DNA of 64,000 nt from Brucepastera parasyntrophica (GCF_022376835.1 NZ_CP084606.1:1420501-1484500), one strand, 5' to 3'; counted from the first letter of the stretch, positions 1-9,365 are shown. Made by a program: numbers and translations. The notes: generated by a model not told the origin, from the letters alone.

Positions 1-392
1 GGAACAAGGCCGACAGTCCGCAGGCAGGCGAAAAGCCCTCACTTGCTGAAACAGGGGACGTGCCCCGGGCCGTATATACGCTAAGCGCAAAAACAGGAGA
101 AGGCCTCAGAGAAATGGTGGAAGGTATAGCGGAAATGCTTCTCTGCTCCATTAATGAAGTTTCAGTTCAGGAGGGAGGACCCCGGCTCGGAAGTGGGCGT
201 CAGAAAAATGCGGTCTGCCTGGCAAGGATTTCACTGAACCATGCCGTAAAGGCAGCTGAACAGGGGTATCCGATGGATGCCGTTTCACAGGATATGGAAG
301 AAGCTTTGCATGCGCTCGGAGAGATAACAGGAGAAGTCACCCCGGATGATATACTTGATACTGTTTTTTCACAATTCTGTGTGGGGAAATAA
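1..392 (+). CDS. mnmE: tRNA modification GTPase MnmE, C-terminal part
   Basis: MnmE with MnmG modifies the wobble uridine of certain tRNAs in the cytoplasm. Only the last 129 residues are here; the frame is open from base 3, so the gene begins left of the window. The first codons encode NKAD, the G4 motif of the GTPase domain, followed about 20 residues later by SAKTGEGL, the G5 motif. The end is FCVGK, the family's C-terminal C-x-G-K motif, whose cysteine is needed for the modification. Between them lies the helical C-terminal segment. The gene is convergent with the next one; the 51-bp gap holds a small hairpin. Confidence 0.93.
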   Translation, partial: NKADSPQAGEKPSLAETGDVPRAVYTLSAKTGEGLREMVEGIAEMLLCSINEVSVQEGGPRLGSGRQKNAVCLARISLNHAVKAAEQGYPMDAVSQDMEEALHALGEITGEVTPDDILDTVFSQFCVGK

Positions 393-437
393 AATACTCC
401 GCGTCAGAGCGGCGGGATATTAAACCCTCGCAGTGAA
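391..437 (-). repeat. Short copy of a GCGAGGGTTTAA hairpin element
   Basis: On the minus strand this reads GCGAGGGTTTAATA, then an imperfect GC-rich hairpin around a CGCTCTG core, then ATTTTAT. Two related copies lie on the plus strand at 36838-36967 and 39324-39397. Sitting between convergent genes, it could also act as a weak terminator. Confidence 0.4.
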
Positions 438-443
438 TAAAAC

Positions 444-1145
444 CTAGAGTTTGCCGAAAAATCCCCGGGAGCCGCCCTTTATCCAGCGTCCGGGATGCCG
501 GGAAGGAGCCGCCTGCATAAGCGAATCAGCAAGCCAGGCAGCGTTGCCGGCGTCATCTCCGGATTCAAAGCGGACAAGCATTGTCTGAAGCGCTGGATTC
601 GTATTGTAGGGAGGCGTAAACAAAGCCGCTGTTTCTTCCGCAAGTTTGATAAAAGCTGCTTCCGCGGCAGAAAGAGCAATGCCATGCCATCCGTTTTGCA
701 CTGCGGAAAAAGAAGAATCCCTGACGGCGAAAACAATCCGCCCGGAACCCTGGGTTTTAAAGCAGGAAACAATTTCCTGGACAAGGAGAATATAACCTGC
801 CGCATACTCGGCCGTCAGTTCAAGCGGATATTTGTTTTTCTGTATGGTGTTTTCAAAAAAGGAAGCTATATCAAAAAAAAGGACCGCCTGGGAGCAGGAT
901 GAAAATGTGTTTTTTATTTCAAGTAAAATTGTTCTGGCGGAAAGCGATGAAGAACGGTTCCATGGAATATCAGCCAGATTGATATTTTTATCAGCGGGAC
1001 CTTCTTTCTTTTTTTCACCCTTTTTCTGATTGCTTTCAGGCACATCGGAAATAATTGCTACGGAAGCATCTCTGCTCCGGAGTGCAGACGCGAGTATAAC
1101 TCCAAGCGGGACAGATTTGTCGGCAATCAGTATACAAGAACCCAT
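444..1145 (-). CDS. SDR-like Rossmann-fold protein, degenerate, function unknown
   Basis: 233 residues. The pattern is that of a short-chain dehydrogenase: a first strand and helix (SCILIADKSVPLGVILASAL), a fourth-strand-like AVLFFD, a fifth strand GRIVFAVRDSS, and a helix SAAEAAFIKLAEETAALF where the fold normally carries its active-site helix. The glycine-rich GxxxGxG nucleotide motif and the YxxxK catalytic pair are both missing, so it is probably not a working dehydrogenase. A charged KKGEKKKEG insert follows strand 2. It is convergent with mnmE and divergent from the symporter gene. I do not recognise a named family beyond the fold, and the fold call is itself an inference. Confidence 0.6.
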   Translation of the reverse strand: MGSCILIADKSVPLGVILASALRSRDASVAIISDVPESNQKKGEKKKEGPADKNINLADIPWNRSSSLSARTILLEIKNTFSSCSQAVLFFDIASFFENTIQKNKYPLELTAEYAAGYILLVQEIVSCFKTQGSGRIVFAVRDSSFSAVQNGWHGIALSAAEAAFIKLAEETAALFTPPYNTNPALQTMLVRFESGDDAGNAAWLADSLMQAAPSRHPGRWIKGGSRGFFGKL

Positions 1146-1268
1146 GATACATATAATATATCGGTAAACCGGCTATATAAACAAGTGATTCGGGCAAGTT
1201 TGCCTGGAAAAATGAAACGGACTGCGTTCCGATTGACTGGAATAAAACCTTGAGGTATTCTTCCTCAT

Positions 1269-2498
1269 ATGAAAATCTGGATAAAATATCTTCTCGGTAT
1301 CGTTATCGGAACTGCTTTTGCACTTTTTTTCCCCCAGCAGAATCCTGCTTTCAGGGAAACCGTACAATTTATCTCCGATCTGGTTGTTCAAATCGGCAGA
1401 TATGCCTTATACCCTGTTCTGTTTTTCAGCTTCACGATAGCAGTATATGAACTCAGGGAAAACAGATCCCTGTTCCGGCTTGGGCTGGTCACGGTGGGCA
1501 TTATTGTTCTGGCCGCTGTCCTGCTCGCAGTCATTGGTCTTATTTCGGTGCTTATACGCAACCCCACCCGTATTCCCATTTTTGTCGAAGGAACAAGTGA
1601 AATTCCCCAATTGGGAATAAAAGAATCCCTCAGGCAGCTCTTTCCGTCGAGCGCGTTTGAGGTTTTTTCAAACGGACTGTTTATTTTGCCGCTCTGTATT
1701 TTCGGCGGGTTCGCGGGAGCGGGCTGCGCGGTTGATAAAAACGCTTCAAAAGCGACCCTGAATCTTTTTGATTCCCTTTCACGCGTTTCCTATGCGGTTA
1801 TGTGCTTTTTTGTTGATATGCTGGCGATTGGGATGATCGCGATATCTGTAAACTGGGTGTTCCAGTTCCGTACGATTATCTCCTCGAAGGTATTCGGAAG
1901 TTTTATCGGGCTGCTGCTTTTCGACTTTTTTCTGCTTGCCCTTGTTGTGTATCCTCTGATTATCAGACTTGTGTGCGGAAAGGTAAATCCGTACCGGATT
2001 CTGTATGCCGGGATCGCCCCGATTGTTGCCGCCTTTTTTTCCGGGGATACAAATATGACGCTCCCTGTTCTGATCCGCCATGTTAATGAAAGTCTCGGCG
2101 TCAAACGCCGCGTTTCTTCGGTAACCATGCCCGTCTTTTCAATTTTCGGAAGGGCGGGAAGCGCTTTGACAGTTACGGTCAGTTTTATTGTTATTCTGAA
2201 ATCCTATTCAAGTCTGGGCATTGCCTTCAGTGATATGCTCTGGCTTGTGGGCATGGCAATCCTCCTGTCATTTTTCCTTGGACGTTTTCCGGCAGGAGGC
2301 GCGTATATACAGCTCGCAACAATTTGTATGCTGTACGGAAGGGGCTTTGAAGCGGGTTATCTGATTCTGAAGCCCGCGGCGTTTTTTATCTGCGCCATAG
2401 CCGCCGCCATAGACGCGCTGACTTCAATTACCGGAACCTATATTATTGCGCACAAATGGAATCTGACCTCCCACCGGGACCTCCGCTTTTTCATTTAG
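1269..2498 (+). CDS. Dicarboxylate/amino acid:cation symporter (DAACS family)
   Basis: 409 residues, close to the family's usual length, with about eight to ten hydrophobic segments. It starts with a short cytoplasmic MKIWIKY, then a first membrane helix. The C-terminal half holds family features: a hairpin rich in small residues (FFSGDTNMTLPVLIRHV), FGRAGSALTVTVSF, and a final ALTSITGTY region resembling the substrate and sodium binding segment of GltP/GltT proteins. It probably imports an acidic amino acid or C4-dicarboxylate with sodium or protons; the substrate cannot be read from sequence. A monocistronic gene is likely, ending at a strong hairpin at 2553-2587. Confidence 0.85.
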   Translation: MKIWIKYLLGIVIGTAFALFFPQQNPAFRETVQFISDLVVQIGRYALYPVLFFSFTIAVYELRENRSLFRLGLVTVGIIVLAAVLLAVIGLISVLIRNPTRIPIFVEGTSEIPQLGIKESLRQLFPSSAFEVFSNGLFILPLCIFGGFAGAGCAVDKNASKATLNLFDSLSRVSYAVMCFFVDMLAIGMIAISVNWVFQFRTIISSKVFGSFIGLLLFDFFLLALVVYPLIIRLVCGKVNPYRILYAGIAPIVAAFFSGDTNMTLPVLIRHVNESLGVKRRVSSVTMPVFSIFGRAGSALTVTVSFIVILKSYSSLGIAFSDMLWLVGMAILLSFFLGRFPAGGAYIQLATICMLYGRGFEAGYLILKPAAFFICAIAAAIDALTSITGTYIIAHKWNLTSHRDLRFFI

Positions 2499-2552
2499 GT
2501 TTTCGGTAGGTACCAGAGAGTGTATAGCAGCTAAACGCTCGGAGAGGCTTCA

Positions 2553-2587
2553 GACTGAAAGTGTATAGGTACTATACACTTTCAGTC
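2553..2587. terminator. 16-bp perfect hairpin between convergent genes
   Basis: GACTGAAAGTGTATAG at 2553-2568 and its exact complement at 2572-2587 enclose a 3-base loop; TTTT follows on the plus strand. It lies after the symporter and overlaps the last codons of ftsK, whose TGA stop (2582-2584) is inside the right arm. It is likely a terminator for the symporter and possibly for both directions. Confidence 0.7.
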
Positions 2588-5299
2588 TTTTCCCGAAGGA
2601 TAGTGGACAACATCCCTCGGCTTTGATCCGTTTGCGGGACCCACAATACCGCGGGCCTCCATATCTTCCACAAGCCGGGCGGCCCTGTTGTATCCTATTT
2701 TGAGTCTCCGCTGAATATATGAGGCGGAGGCTTTTCCCGCCAGCAGAACTATTTCAAGGGCCTTGTCATACAGAGGATCTTCCCCATCGGAAAAAAGCGA
2801 AGCGTCAATTCCGCTGTCATCTTCCTCATCAAAGAAGATTTCCTCATCAATATATTCAGGCTCCCCGAAAGTTTTAACATATTCAACAACTTTTTCAACC
2901 TCTTCATCGGAGACAAATGCGCCCTGGATACGCACCGGGAAGGGATCCGTTACGCTTGAATAGAGCATGTCCCCGCGGCCAAGGAGTTTTTCCGCGCCTA
3001 CCTGGTCAATAATAATCCGGCTGTCCATTTTCGAAGCGACCATAAAAGCTATACGGCTTGGGATATTTGCCTTGATAAGTCCGGTAATAACATCAATGGA
3101 AGGCCGCTGGGTGGCCAGAACAAGATGGATCCCGACTGCCCGGCTCATCGCGCACAGGCGGGCAACTGTCGATTCAAGCTCTTTACCAGTGGTCGCCATA
3201 AGATCGGCGAATTCGTCAATAATTACCACAATATACGGTATTTTTTCGGTGGCCATATTCCGTTCTTTGATGCGCCGGTTATAACTCCGTATGTCCCGGA
3301 CCCCCATGCCATCAAGCAGCGCATAACGCCGTTCCATTTCACACAGACAGTACTGGAGCGCCTGAAAGGCCTTTTTCGGTTCCGTAATAACGGGTGAAAG
3401 AAGATGGGCTATATCATTATACAGCTTCAGTTCTACAACCTTCGGATCAATCAGAAGCAGTCTCACTTCATCAGGAGAACGCTTGTATAAAACAGAAAGA
3501 ATTATTGAATTAACGCAGACCGATTTTCCCGAACCGGTCGCGCCCGCAATAAGCAGATGGGGTGTTGTAGTCAGATCGATTATCTGGGCCTCTCCGGTAA
3601 TATCTTTGCCGAGGACCACCGGTATTTCCATTTTTTTCCCGGTTTGGGGCTCCGTTTCAATAAGTTCCCGGAAACTGACAATTGACCGTTTCTGGTTCGG
3701 GACTTCAATGCCAACGGCATGTTTGCCCGGAATCGGCGCAACAATACGGACACTTGAAGCCGCGAGCCGGAGCGCTATATTATCCTGCAGGCCGACTATT
3801 TTTGACAGCTTGACACCAGGAGCCGGAAGTATTTCAAACATGGTAATAACCGGCCCCTTCCTGATGCCGGTGACGTCAGCCTGAATATGAAATTCATTCA
3901 GGGTTTCCTTGAGCGCGGCAGCGGAACGGCGGGTCGCGTCATCAATAACCCAGTATTCGCCGTCAGGATAGCTGTTCAGAATTTCATAAGGAACAGAGTA
4001 CAGTCGCCGTCTTTTTTTCCCGGGCCGGACAGGCTCCTTATCGAGGGCTTCAAAAGAAGCGACTTCAGACTTGCCGGCACTGTCCTTTCCGCCATTGGCA
4101 GGCGTTTCGGTCAACTGACCGGATTCTTCTTCAATGCTGTCAAACAGGGGAAATGCATCGGTATCCTGAAATACATCCAGGACTTCGCCGCCGGTATCTC
4201 CGTCTTCGGACAGATCATCATACCCGTCTTCATCGTCATCCCCGTCTGATTCATCGGGTTCGTCATATTCTTCTTCACCGTCATCAAAATAATCAGGATC
4301 ATCCTGCTCATAAGAATCCTGTGTTTCTTCCGGCGGTATATCATCATACGAAACGTCCGGATCAATTTGCCCGGCGCTGTTCTGCGGCGGGGTATCTCCG
4401 GAAGAAGGTTTTTCCTCCGAATCAAATTCTATATAAATGGGGCCGGTTTCCGAGGAAGGAACCGCATCCGTTGCATTATTATCCTGTTCATGCGGGAGGG
4501 AAAGCTCCCCGTTATCTGAATTCCACAAAAGGCTGTTTCCGGCCTCGTTTTTTTCCTGATATGTCCCTTCTATTAAGTCCGTACCGCCGGACAGCATATC
4601 CGCTTCATCCGGATCCGTCTCTTCTGTCCCGGAATTTTCATTTACATTCAGGTCAGGGACCTCTCCGGCTGCGAGGGCCTCTCCTGAAACAGCGTCCGTT
4701 TCTTCCTGAAGTTCTTCCCGTTCCGGCTCGGAAAACTCATCTTCAAATGAAACAGGTGCTTCTTCCTGAAGCTCATCTGATTCTCCGGAAGGGAAATCTT
4801 CTTCCCCATTTCGCGGGAGATTCCTTTTATTCTGTATCCAGTCCGCCAATTGAATTAGCAGGAGATATTCGAGAAAAACAGCCAGGAAAATTGAAATTAT
4901 CAGTCCGCCGGAAATAATTCTGGAGGCAATTCCCGTGCCTACGGCTGAATTAAATACCTTGAGGAGTTTCTCCCCGCCGACAGCGGTAAAGAACGGAATA
5001 ATTGATCCGGCCAGAATAACAGCGGAACGGAACGACCAGCCCGGTATTACCAGAATAATCGCGGCCAGAAACAAAAAACAGGGAACAAGGAAAGAAGAAA
5101 TCCCGTAAACTGAAAGCAAAAGGTCTCCGGGCATGGCCAGCGGAGGTTTTTTATACGAGAATGAAAAAACAGCTGAAAACAGTGAGATGGCCAGAAAAAC
5201 GGCCAGAATAGAAAAAACCGCGCCGATTACAATTGATACAATACGCTGACTTTCTGAATGTGTATTATCAGGGTTTTCACCTGAAAATTCGTGTTTCAT
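2582..5299 (-). CDS. ftsK: DNA translocase FtsK/SpoIIIE
   Basis: 905 residues. FtsK pumps chromosomal DNA through the closing septum in an ATP-dependent way. Four membrane helices lie in residues 20-155. A very acidic linker (roughly 165-450) with runs such as EEEYDEPDESDGDDDEDGYDD follows. The RecA-type motor has Walker A GATGSGKS near residue 588, Walker B YIVVIIDEFADLM, and LATQRPSIDVITGLIKANIPSR. The C-terminal winged-helix gamma domain (about 835-900: YDKALEIVL, IQRRLKIGYNRAARLVEDME) reads orientation sequences and contacts XerD. All parts are intact. It is the downstream end of a leftward run with uppP, slt and the LysM gene. Confidence 0.96.
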   Translation of the reverse strand: MKHEFSGENPDNTHSESQRIVSIVIGAVFSILAVFLAISLFSAVFSFSYKKPPLAMPGDLLLSVYGISSFLVPCFLFLAAIILVIPGWSFRSAVILAGSIIPFFTAVGGEKLLKVFNSAVGTGIASRIISGGLIISIFLAVFLEYLLLIQLADWIQNKRNLPRNGEEDFPSGESDELQEEAPVSFEDEFSEPEREELQEETDAVSGEALAAGEVPDLNVNENSGTEETDPDEADMLSGGTDLIEGTYQEKNEAGNSLLWNSDNGELSLPHEQDNNATDAVPSSETGPIYIEFDSEEKPSSGDTPPQNSAGQIDPDVSYDDIPPEETQDSYEQDDPDYFDDGEEEYDEPDESDGDDDEDGYDDLSEDGDTGGEVLDVFQDTDAFPLFDSIEEESGQLTETPANGGKDSAGKSEVASFEALDKEPVRPGKKRRRLYSVPYEILNSYPDGEYWVIDDATRRSAAALKETLNEFHIQADVTGIRKGPVITMFEILPAPGVKLSKIVGLQDNIALRLAASSVRIVAPIPGKHAVGIEVPNQKRSIVSFRELIETEPQTGKKMEIPVVLGKDITGEAQIIDLTTTPHLLIAGATGSGKSVCVNSIILSVLYKRSPDEVRLLLIDPKVVELKLYNDIAHLLSPVITEPKKAFQALQYCLCEMERRYALLDGMGVRDIRSYNRRIKERNMATEKIPYIVVIIDEFADLMATTGKELESTVARLCAMSRAVGIHLVLATQRPSIDVITGLIKANIPSRIAFMVASKMDSRIIIDQVGAEKLLGRGDMLYSSVTDPFPVRIQGAFVSDEEVEKVVEYVKTFGEPEYIDEEIFFDEEDDSGIDASLFSDGEDPLYDKALEIVLLAGKASASYIQRRLKIGYNRAARLVEDMEARGIVGPANGSKPRDVVHYPSGKD

Positions 5300-5330
5300 G
5301 ATATAAAACTCCCCGGATGCAAATAGGGAT

Positions 5331-6134
5331 CTATTTTACGGCAAAGTATATCGCAAGGGAAATTCCGACAGGCACCAGATAAAATGCAAAATATCCGAGT
5401 TTTCCCTTATTAATAAGGGTTATCAGGAATTTCAGAGACAGCAAACCGACAATAAAAGCGGTCAGCATCCCTGCAATAAGCGAAATTGCCGATACAGATC
5501 CAGTTAGAGTATCGGCATCTTTGAGCTCAAGAATAAATGCTGCAAGTATCGCGGGAATAGAAAGTAAAAAAGAAAATTCACCGGCCACCCTGCGGTCCAG
5601 TCCGGTAAAAAGCGAAGCCGATATTGTGCTTCCCGAGCGGGAAATACCGGGGATAACGCCTATTCCCTGGACTGTTCCGATAATAAGGCCCCGGACCAGA
5701 TTCGGGGCTTCTACAGTCTGCTTTGGCGTAAACCGGCCCGATATGAACAAAAGAATCCCGGTTACTACAAAACAGCAGGAAATTACAAAAGGAGAAATCT
5801 CCCTGACAAAATCTTTCAGGATAAACCCTATTATTCCGGTCATGGCCGTGGCCGCGATCAGGGCAATAATGGTTTTCTGATCAGGGCGGTCAGATTCAAG
5901 AGGTTTTCGTATGATAAACCGTCCGACTACACACAGCAATTCCCATATGCGCCGGCGGAAAACTATGCAGACAGCGGCAAGCGTGGCCAGATGCAGCATA
6001 ATATCAAAAAGAAGTGGGACTTCCGTTTGTCCGATAAAATAGGAAATAATGGCCAGATGTCCTGAACTGGAAACTGGCAGAAATTCAGCCAATCCCTGAA
6101 CAAACCCGAGAAGAACAGATTCTGCAATGTTCAT
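5331..6134 (-). CDS. uppP: Undecaprenyl-diphosphate phosphatase
   Basis: 267 residues, the normal length. It is a membrane enzyme that removes one phosphate from undecaprenyl diphosphate to recycle the lipid carrier used in peptidoglycan synthesis. Both family signatures are present: EFLPVSSSGHLAI near residue 17 with the catalytic glutamate and the serine-rich loop, and PGISRSGSTIS near residue 160 with the catalytic arginine. About eight hydrophobic helices follow the known topology. It lies 31 bp upstream of ftsK and 17 bp downstream of slt in the same direction, so co-transcription is likely. Confidence 0.95.
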   Translation of the reverse strand: MNIAESVLLGFVQGLAEFLPVSSSGHLAIISYFIGQTEVPLLFDIMLHLATLAAVCIVFRRRIWELLCVVGRFIIRKPLESDRPDQKTIIALIAATAMTGIIGFILKDFVREISPFVISCCFVVTGILLFISGRFTPKQTVEAPNLVRGLIIGTVQGIGVIPGISRSGSTISASLFTGLDRRVAGEFSFLLSIPAILAAFILELKDADTLTGSVSAISLIAGMLTAFIVGLLSLKFLITLINKGKLGYFAFYLVPVGISLAIYFAVK

Positions 6135-6151
6135 TACAACCCCGCAAAAGA

Positions 6152-8278
6152 TCAGAATAACTCGCGGACAATCTGTCCGGTTGTTTTTTGATAGTAAAGA
6201 TACCCGTAAACCGCGGCCGCTGCAAGCACTTTCCTGCCGTAATCGCGGGTTTCCGCAATGGGAATTGTTTCAAGAAAAAGATCTCCCGCCATCGGGCCGG
6301 CGGCGTTCCAGCCGGTTATGCCGTTAACACCTCCGGCGGTGCGCTGCCAGTTCCTGATCCTCGTTATACCGGCGTTATATGCAAAAAGGGCAGGCATAAT
6401 CTTTCCGTCAAGCCTGCCTATCAGTTCGGCGAGATAAAAGGCCCCAAAAGTGATATTGGTTTCCGGATCGGTTAAATCATATTCACTGTACCGGAGTTTA
6501 CGGGCAACATCGCCCGCAGTCGGCCTCATCATCTGGGTCAAGCCCATGGCTCCTGCGTGGGAAACAGCGTCCGCCTGAAAAAAACTTTCCGTCCGGATCA
6601 GCGCGTAGAGCAGGTATTCAGGCACATCGAAGCGGATGGATGCGGCCGAAATTTCATCCCGCCAGGGTCTCGGATACAAAAAACCAAGTTCAAGGTCTGT
6701 TATGGGTTCGGAAGAGGACCGGAGGGACAATATTGATAAGCGTAAAGCCTGGCTGTGAAGCCCGGCCCCGGTCAGTTTGGCGGCAAGGTCCCGGGCAAGG
6801 GAAAGAGGCAGGGAAGGATACATTCTGACCGCCGCCGGGTATACCTGTTCAGGAAGATGGTATTCCGCGTAACCCCGCAATATGGCTTCCGCGCCGACCG
6901 GGAAAGAAGGCTTTTCAGCCGGGGTACTGATTTTCGGGGCAAATGAATGGGGCGCGCCCAGGCGGATATCCAAAGCGGCGGCCGACAAAACCCGGTAATA
7001 CAGGGCGCTGTGATCTTCATCAAAGGCCCGTTCAAACAGGCGTTTTGTTTCTTCGGCGGACGAAAGCCCTGACCGGGCCTTCAGATAATCAATTCTGGCA
7101 AGAATATCCCGGTCCATTGAATCGGGGAGAATTTCACTCAGACGGTAAATCCCCGCAAAGTCTTTGGCGGTAAGCCGGTCAACAAGATACGAGTCAATAA
7201 TATCCGAAAAGAAATCGGGATTTTTCCATACAGTACGGTATTTCTGTATACCCTCGAACAGCTGCCCTTCGGCGAAAGCCGTGTTCAGCAGATACCAGAT
7301 TGCGGTATCAGTATCTTCATCGACATCAGCGAAAGAGAGGGCGGTTTCCATTTTTGTACGCGCAAGTTCCAGATAACCGGATGAAGCCGCATACCCCTTT
7401 TGGCCGAAACGCTCGGCTTCACGTCCGTACAGGCGGGAAGAGTAAAAAGCAAGCATATACAGTATTTCGCGCGAAACGTCCGGATCCGCGTAAAGCCGGT
7501 CAAAAAGCCTGTCAAAGTATACGGCCGAGGCCGCGTAATTCGGCGATCCATAAAGGGCGGCCCTGCCGAAGTCCGAAAAAACGGCCCGGTACAGAAAATC
7601 GCGGATGTCTGTATTTTCGAGCAGAGGCTCAACCTGGGTCCAGGCCCGCTGGTAATCCCGCTTATACATGCTTATCCGGGCCGCGGTGACAGCATAAAAT
7701 TCCGGCGGATAATTCTCCGGAAGCGACTCAAACCGTCCGGCCAGAAGCGCGGAAAGCGGATGGCGGCTATACCACTGGGGAACTCCGCCGGGAACTTCAT
7801 CAAAGCGGCCAAGCTCAATAAGGAGTTCCGCATGCAAATCCCGCAGTGTTTCATCTTCATTTTCGGGAAATTTGAAGGCGCCGTCCTTTTGTATCTGATT
7901 TAAACGCTGCCCGACGGACCTGAGTCTTTCCGAGGCCGGTCCGTAAAGACAGAGCTGCTGCATGCACAGGGTCCGGAAAGGTTCTTTTGTGTCATTTTTT
8001 CTGTTCTGCCCGCCGGTACCTGCGCCCGCTTCAAACATCCTTCTGGCTTCGGCAGTTTTTCCGGCTTTTAAAAGATGCATTCCGATATAATAGGGAGCTT
8101 CCGGTCCGAATTTCAGCGCATCACCGTATTTTTTTGGAGAAAGAGTATCCGTAAAATGATAATTACCCGCCTGCAGCGCGGATAATAACTCAGCCCGTGA
8201 AAGTTTTTTCAGGGAAGAAGCGCCGCAGGACGTACCGGAAAATAAAAACAGCAGAAAACAGGTTCCGGATAGCAGCAT
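6152..8278 (-). CDS. Lytic murein transglycosylase, lipoprotein (Slt type)
   Basis: 708 residues from the ATG at 8278. This start gives MLLSGTCFLLFLFSGTSC, a lipoprotein signal with a relaxed lipobox ending at C18. A TTG at 8341 would add 21 residues but overlap the LysM gene by 35 bp. The middle is a long helical superhelix of TPR-like hairpins, as in Slt70. The C-terminal SLT domain (about 545-640) has RTESFFQ with the catalytic glutamate, GAMGLTQMMRPTA and FAYNAG. The enzyme cleaves the MurNAc-GlcNAc bond to form anhydro ends in the periplasm. It follows the LysM gene by 28 bp, so the two are probably co-expressed. Confidence 0.92.
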   Translation of the reverse strand: MLLSGTCFLLFLFSGTSCGASSLKKLSRAELLSALQAGNYHFTDTLSPKKYGDALKFGPEAPYYIGMHLLKAGKTAEARRMFEAGAGTGGQNRKNDTKEPFRTLCMQQLCLYGPASERLRSVGQRLNQIQKDGAFKFPENEDETLRDLHAELLIELGRFDEVPGGVPQWYSRHPLSALLAGRFESLPENYPPEFYAVTAARISMYKRDYQRAWTQVEPLLENTDIRDFLYRAVFSDFGRAALYGSPNYAASAVYFDRLFDRLYADPDVSREILYMLAFYSSRLYGREAERFGQKGYAASSGYLELARTKMETALSFADVDEDTDTAIWYLLNTAFAEGQLFEGIQKYRTVWKNPDFFSDIIDSYLVDRLTAKDFAGIYRLSEILPDSMDRDILARIDYLKARSGLSSAEETKRLFERAFDEDHSALYYRVLSAAALDIRLGAPHSFAPKISTPAEKPSFPVGAEAILRGYAEYHLPEQVYPAAVRMYPSLPLSLARDLAAKLTGAGLHSQALRLSILSLRSSSEPITDLELGFLYPRPWRDEISAASIRFDVPEYLLYALIRTESFFQADAVSHAGAMGLTQMMRPTAGDVARKLRYSEYDLTDPETNITFGAFYLAELIGRLDGKIMPALFAYNAGITRIRNWQRTAGGVNGITGWNAAGPMAGDLFLETIPIAETRDYGRKVLAAAAVYGYLYYQKTTGQIVRELF

Positions 8279-8306
8279 CCGGAACCGGGAATATGAAAGA
8301 CTCAAC

Positions 8307-9290
8307 TTACTTTGCAGGAATCGTAATATAGGTTCCGGCAATAATCAGATCAGGATTTTTAATATTATTAAACCGGGCTATTCGCATATACTGCCAGGGA
8401 TCGCGGTAATATGTCGCGGAAAGATCCCACAGGGTGTCGCCCCATATTATCTTGTAACGCACATTCTGGGCATCCGGGACCGGTTCGGGCTGGACAGGAA
8501 CCACGGGTTCCTCCGGTTCTTCAATAACTACGACCTGAGGAGCTTCTTCCGCGGGTGTTTCAACCGGCGGAGGGGTTATTTCTTCCGGAATTGGTTCGGC
8601 TTCAGGAATGGGTTCCGGTTCAACAACGGGAACAACAGGAACCTCAATAATAACAGGATTTGAGGCAATTTCCTGAATGGACCGGTTCAGAACCATCGTC
8701 CGAGCAGATATAATCAGCGCTATAACAAGTGCAGCAATTCCGAAAATCAGTATTGTTACACACAACCATGCGGGCATTAAAACTCCGCTTTTTTTCTCAT
8801 CGTCCGTATTCATGGTATACAATTCTCCCGGAGTATTTTCATAGGCAAAATCATCGGCCACATTTTCATGCAGGGGATCTTCGCCCAGAATGACATCTTC
8901 ATCTTCCATAGTGGAATTCAAATCGAAATCAGGAAGGATATTAAGATCTTCCTGATCCAGTGTTGCCAAAGACGCTTTTAATAATTCCCGGGAACCGGAG
9001 TCAAGATCAACCGCTTCCGCCGATAATTCATTGAATTCATCGAGCGTAAGCGTGAGTTCTATCGTAGGATCTCCTGAAGGCTTTTTTGCAATATCTTCTA
9101 TTATTAAAGTACCGACATATTCGGCGTTATGCATGGTATTATTCTCGCTGCGGTACAGATTTATCTGAACGCTTGTCTGATCATCGCGGACTGTTGTTAA
9201 ATCAAGTACCTTGCTGCCGGGGACTTTATCCTGCAAAACGGGAAAAAACGTACTATCTGCAAGTTTGATGCCAATTGAAGCACCGTCCAT
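8307..9290 (-). CDS. Membrane protein with Hsp70 substrate-binding-like domain and LysM domain
   Basis: 327 residues. Residues about 4-105 match the pattern of the DnaK substrate-binding beta-sandwich: GIKLADSTFFPVL, then VRDDQTSVQINLYR (compare DNQTSVEI in DnaK), GTLIIEDI, GDPTIELTLTLDE and LSAEAVD. The Hsp70 ATPase domain is absent. An acidic stretch (110-165) precedes one membrane helix (172-195), a Pro/Glu-rich linker (215-275) and a C-terminal LysM domain (278-326: YKIIWGDTLWDLSATYY) that binds peptidoglycan. There is no signal peptide, so the N-terminal domain is probably cytoplasmic. The start at 9290 has AGAGG seven bases upstream. The Hsp70 assignment is from motif reading, not a search; the LysM call is firm. 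Confidence 0.82.
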   Translation of the reverse strand: MDGASIGIKLADSTFFPVLQDKVPGSKVLDLTTVRDDQTSVQINLYRSENNTMHNAEYVGTLIIEDIAKKPSGDPTIELTLTLDEFNELSAEAVDLDSGSRELLKASLATLDQEDLNILPDFDLNSTMEDEDVILGEDPLHENVADDFAYENTPGELYTMNTDDEKKSGVLMPAWLCVTILIFGIAALVIALIISARTMVLNRSIQEIASNPVIIEVPVVPVVEPEPIPEAEPIPEEITPPPVETPAEEAPQVVVIEEPEEPVVPVQPEPVPDAQNVRYKIIWGDTLWDLSATYYRDPWQYMRIARFNNIKNPDLIIAGTYITIPAK

Positions 9291-9327
9291 AACTATACCT
9301 CTTTACTATTAACTAGTCTCTTATTAT

Positions 9328-9356
9328 AATTTAGTATGGGATGTGACTATTGTCAA
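9328..9356 (-). promoter_or_regulatory. Sigma70-type promoter for the LysM gene
   Basis: On the minus strand TTGACA (9356-9351), 17 bases, then TAAATT (9333-9328). It is back to back with the TPR gene promoter; the two -35 boxes are only 9 bp apart. Confidence 0.6.
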
Positions 9357-9365
9357 TGTTAATTA

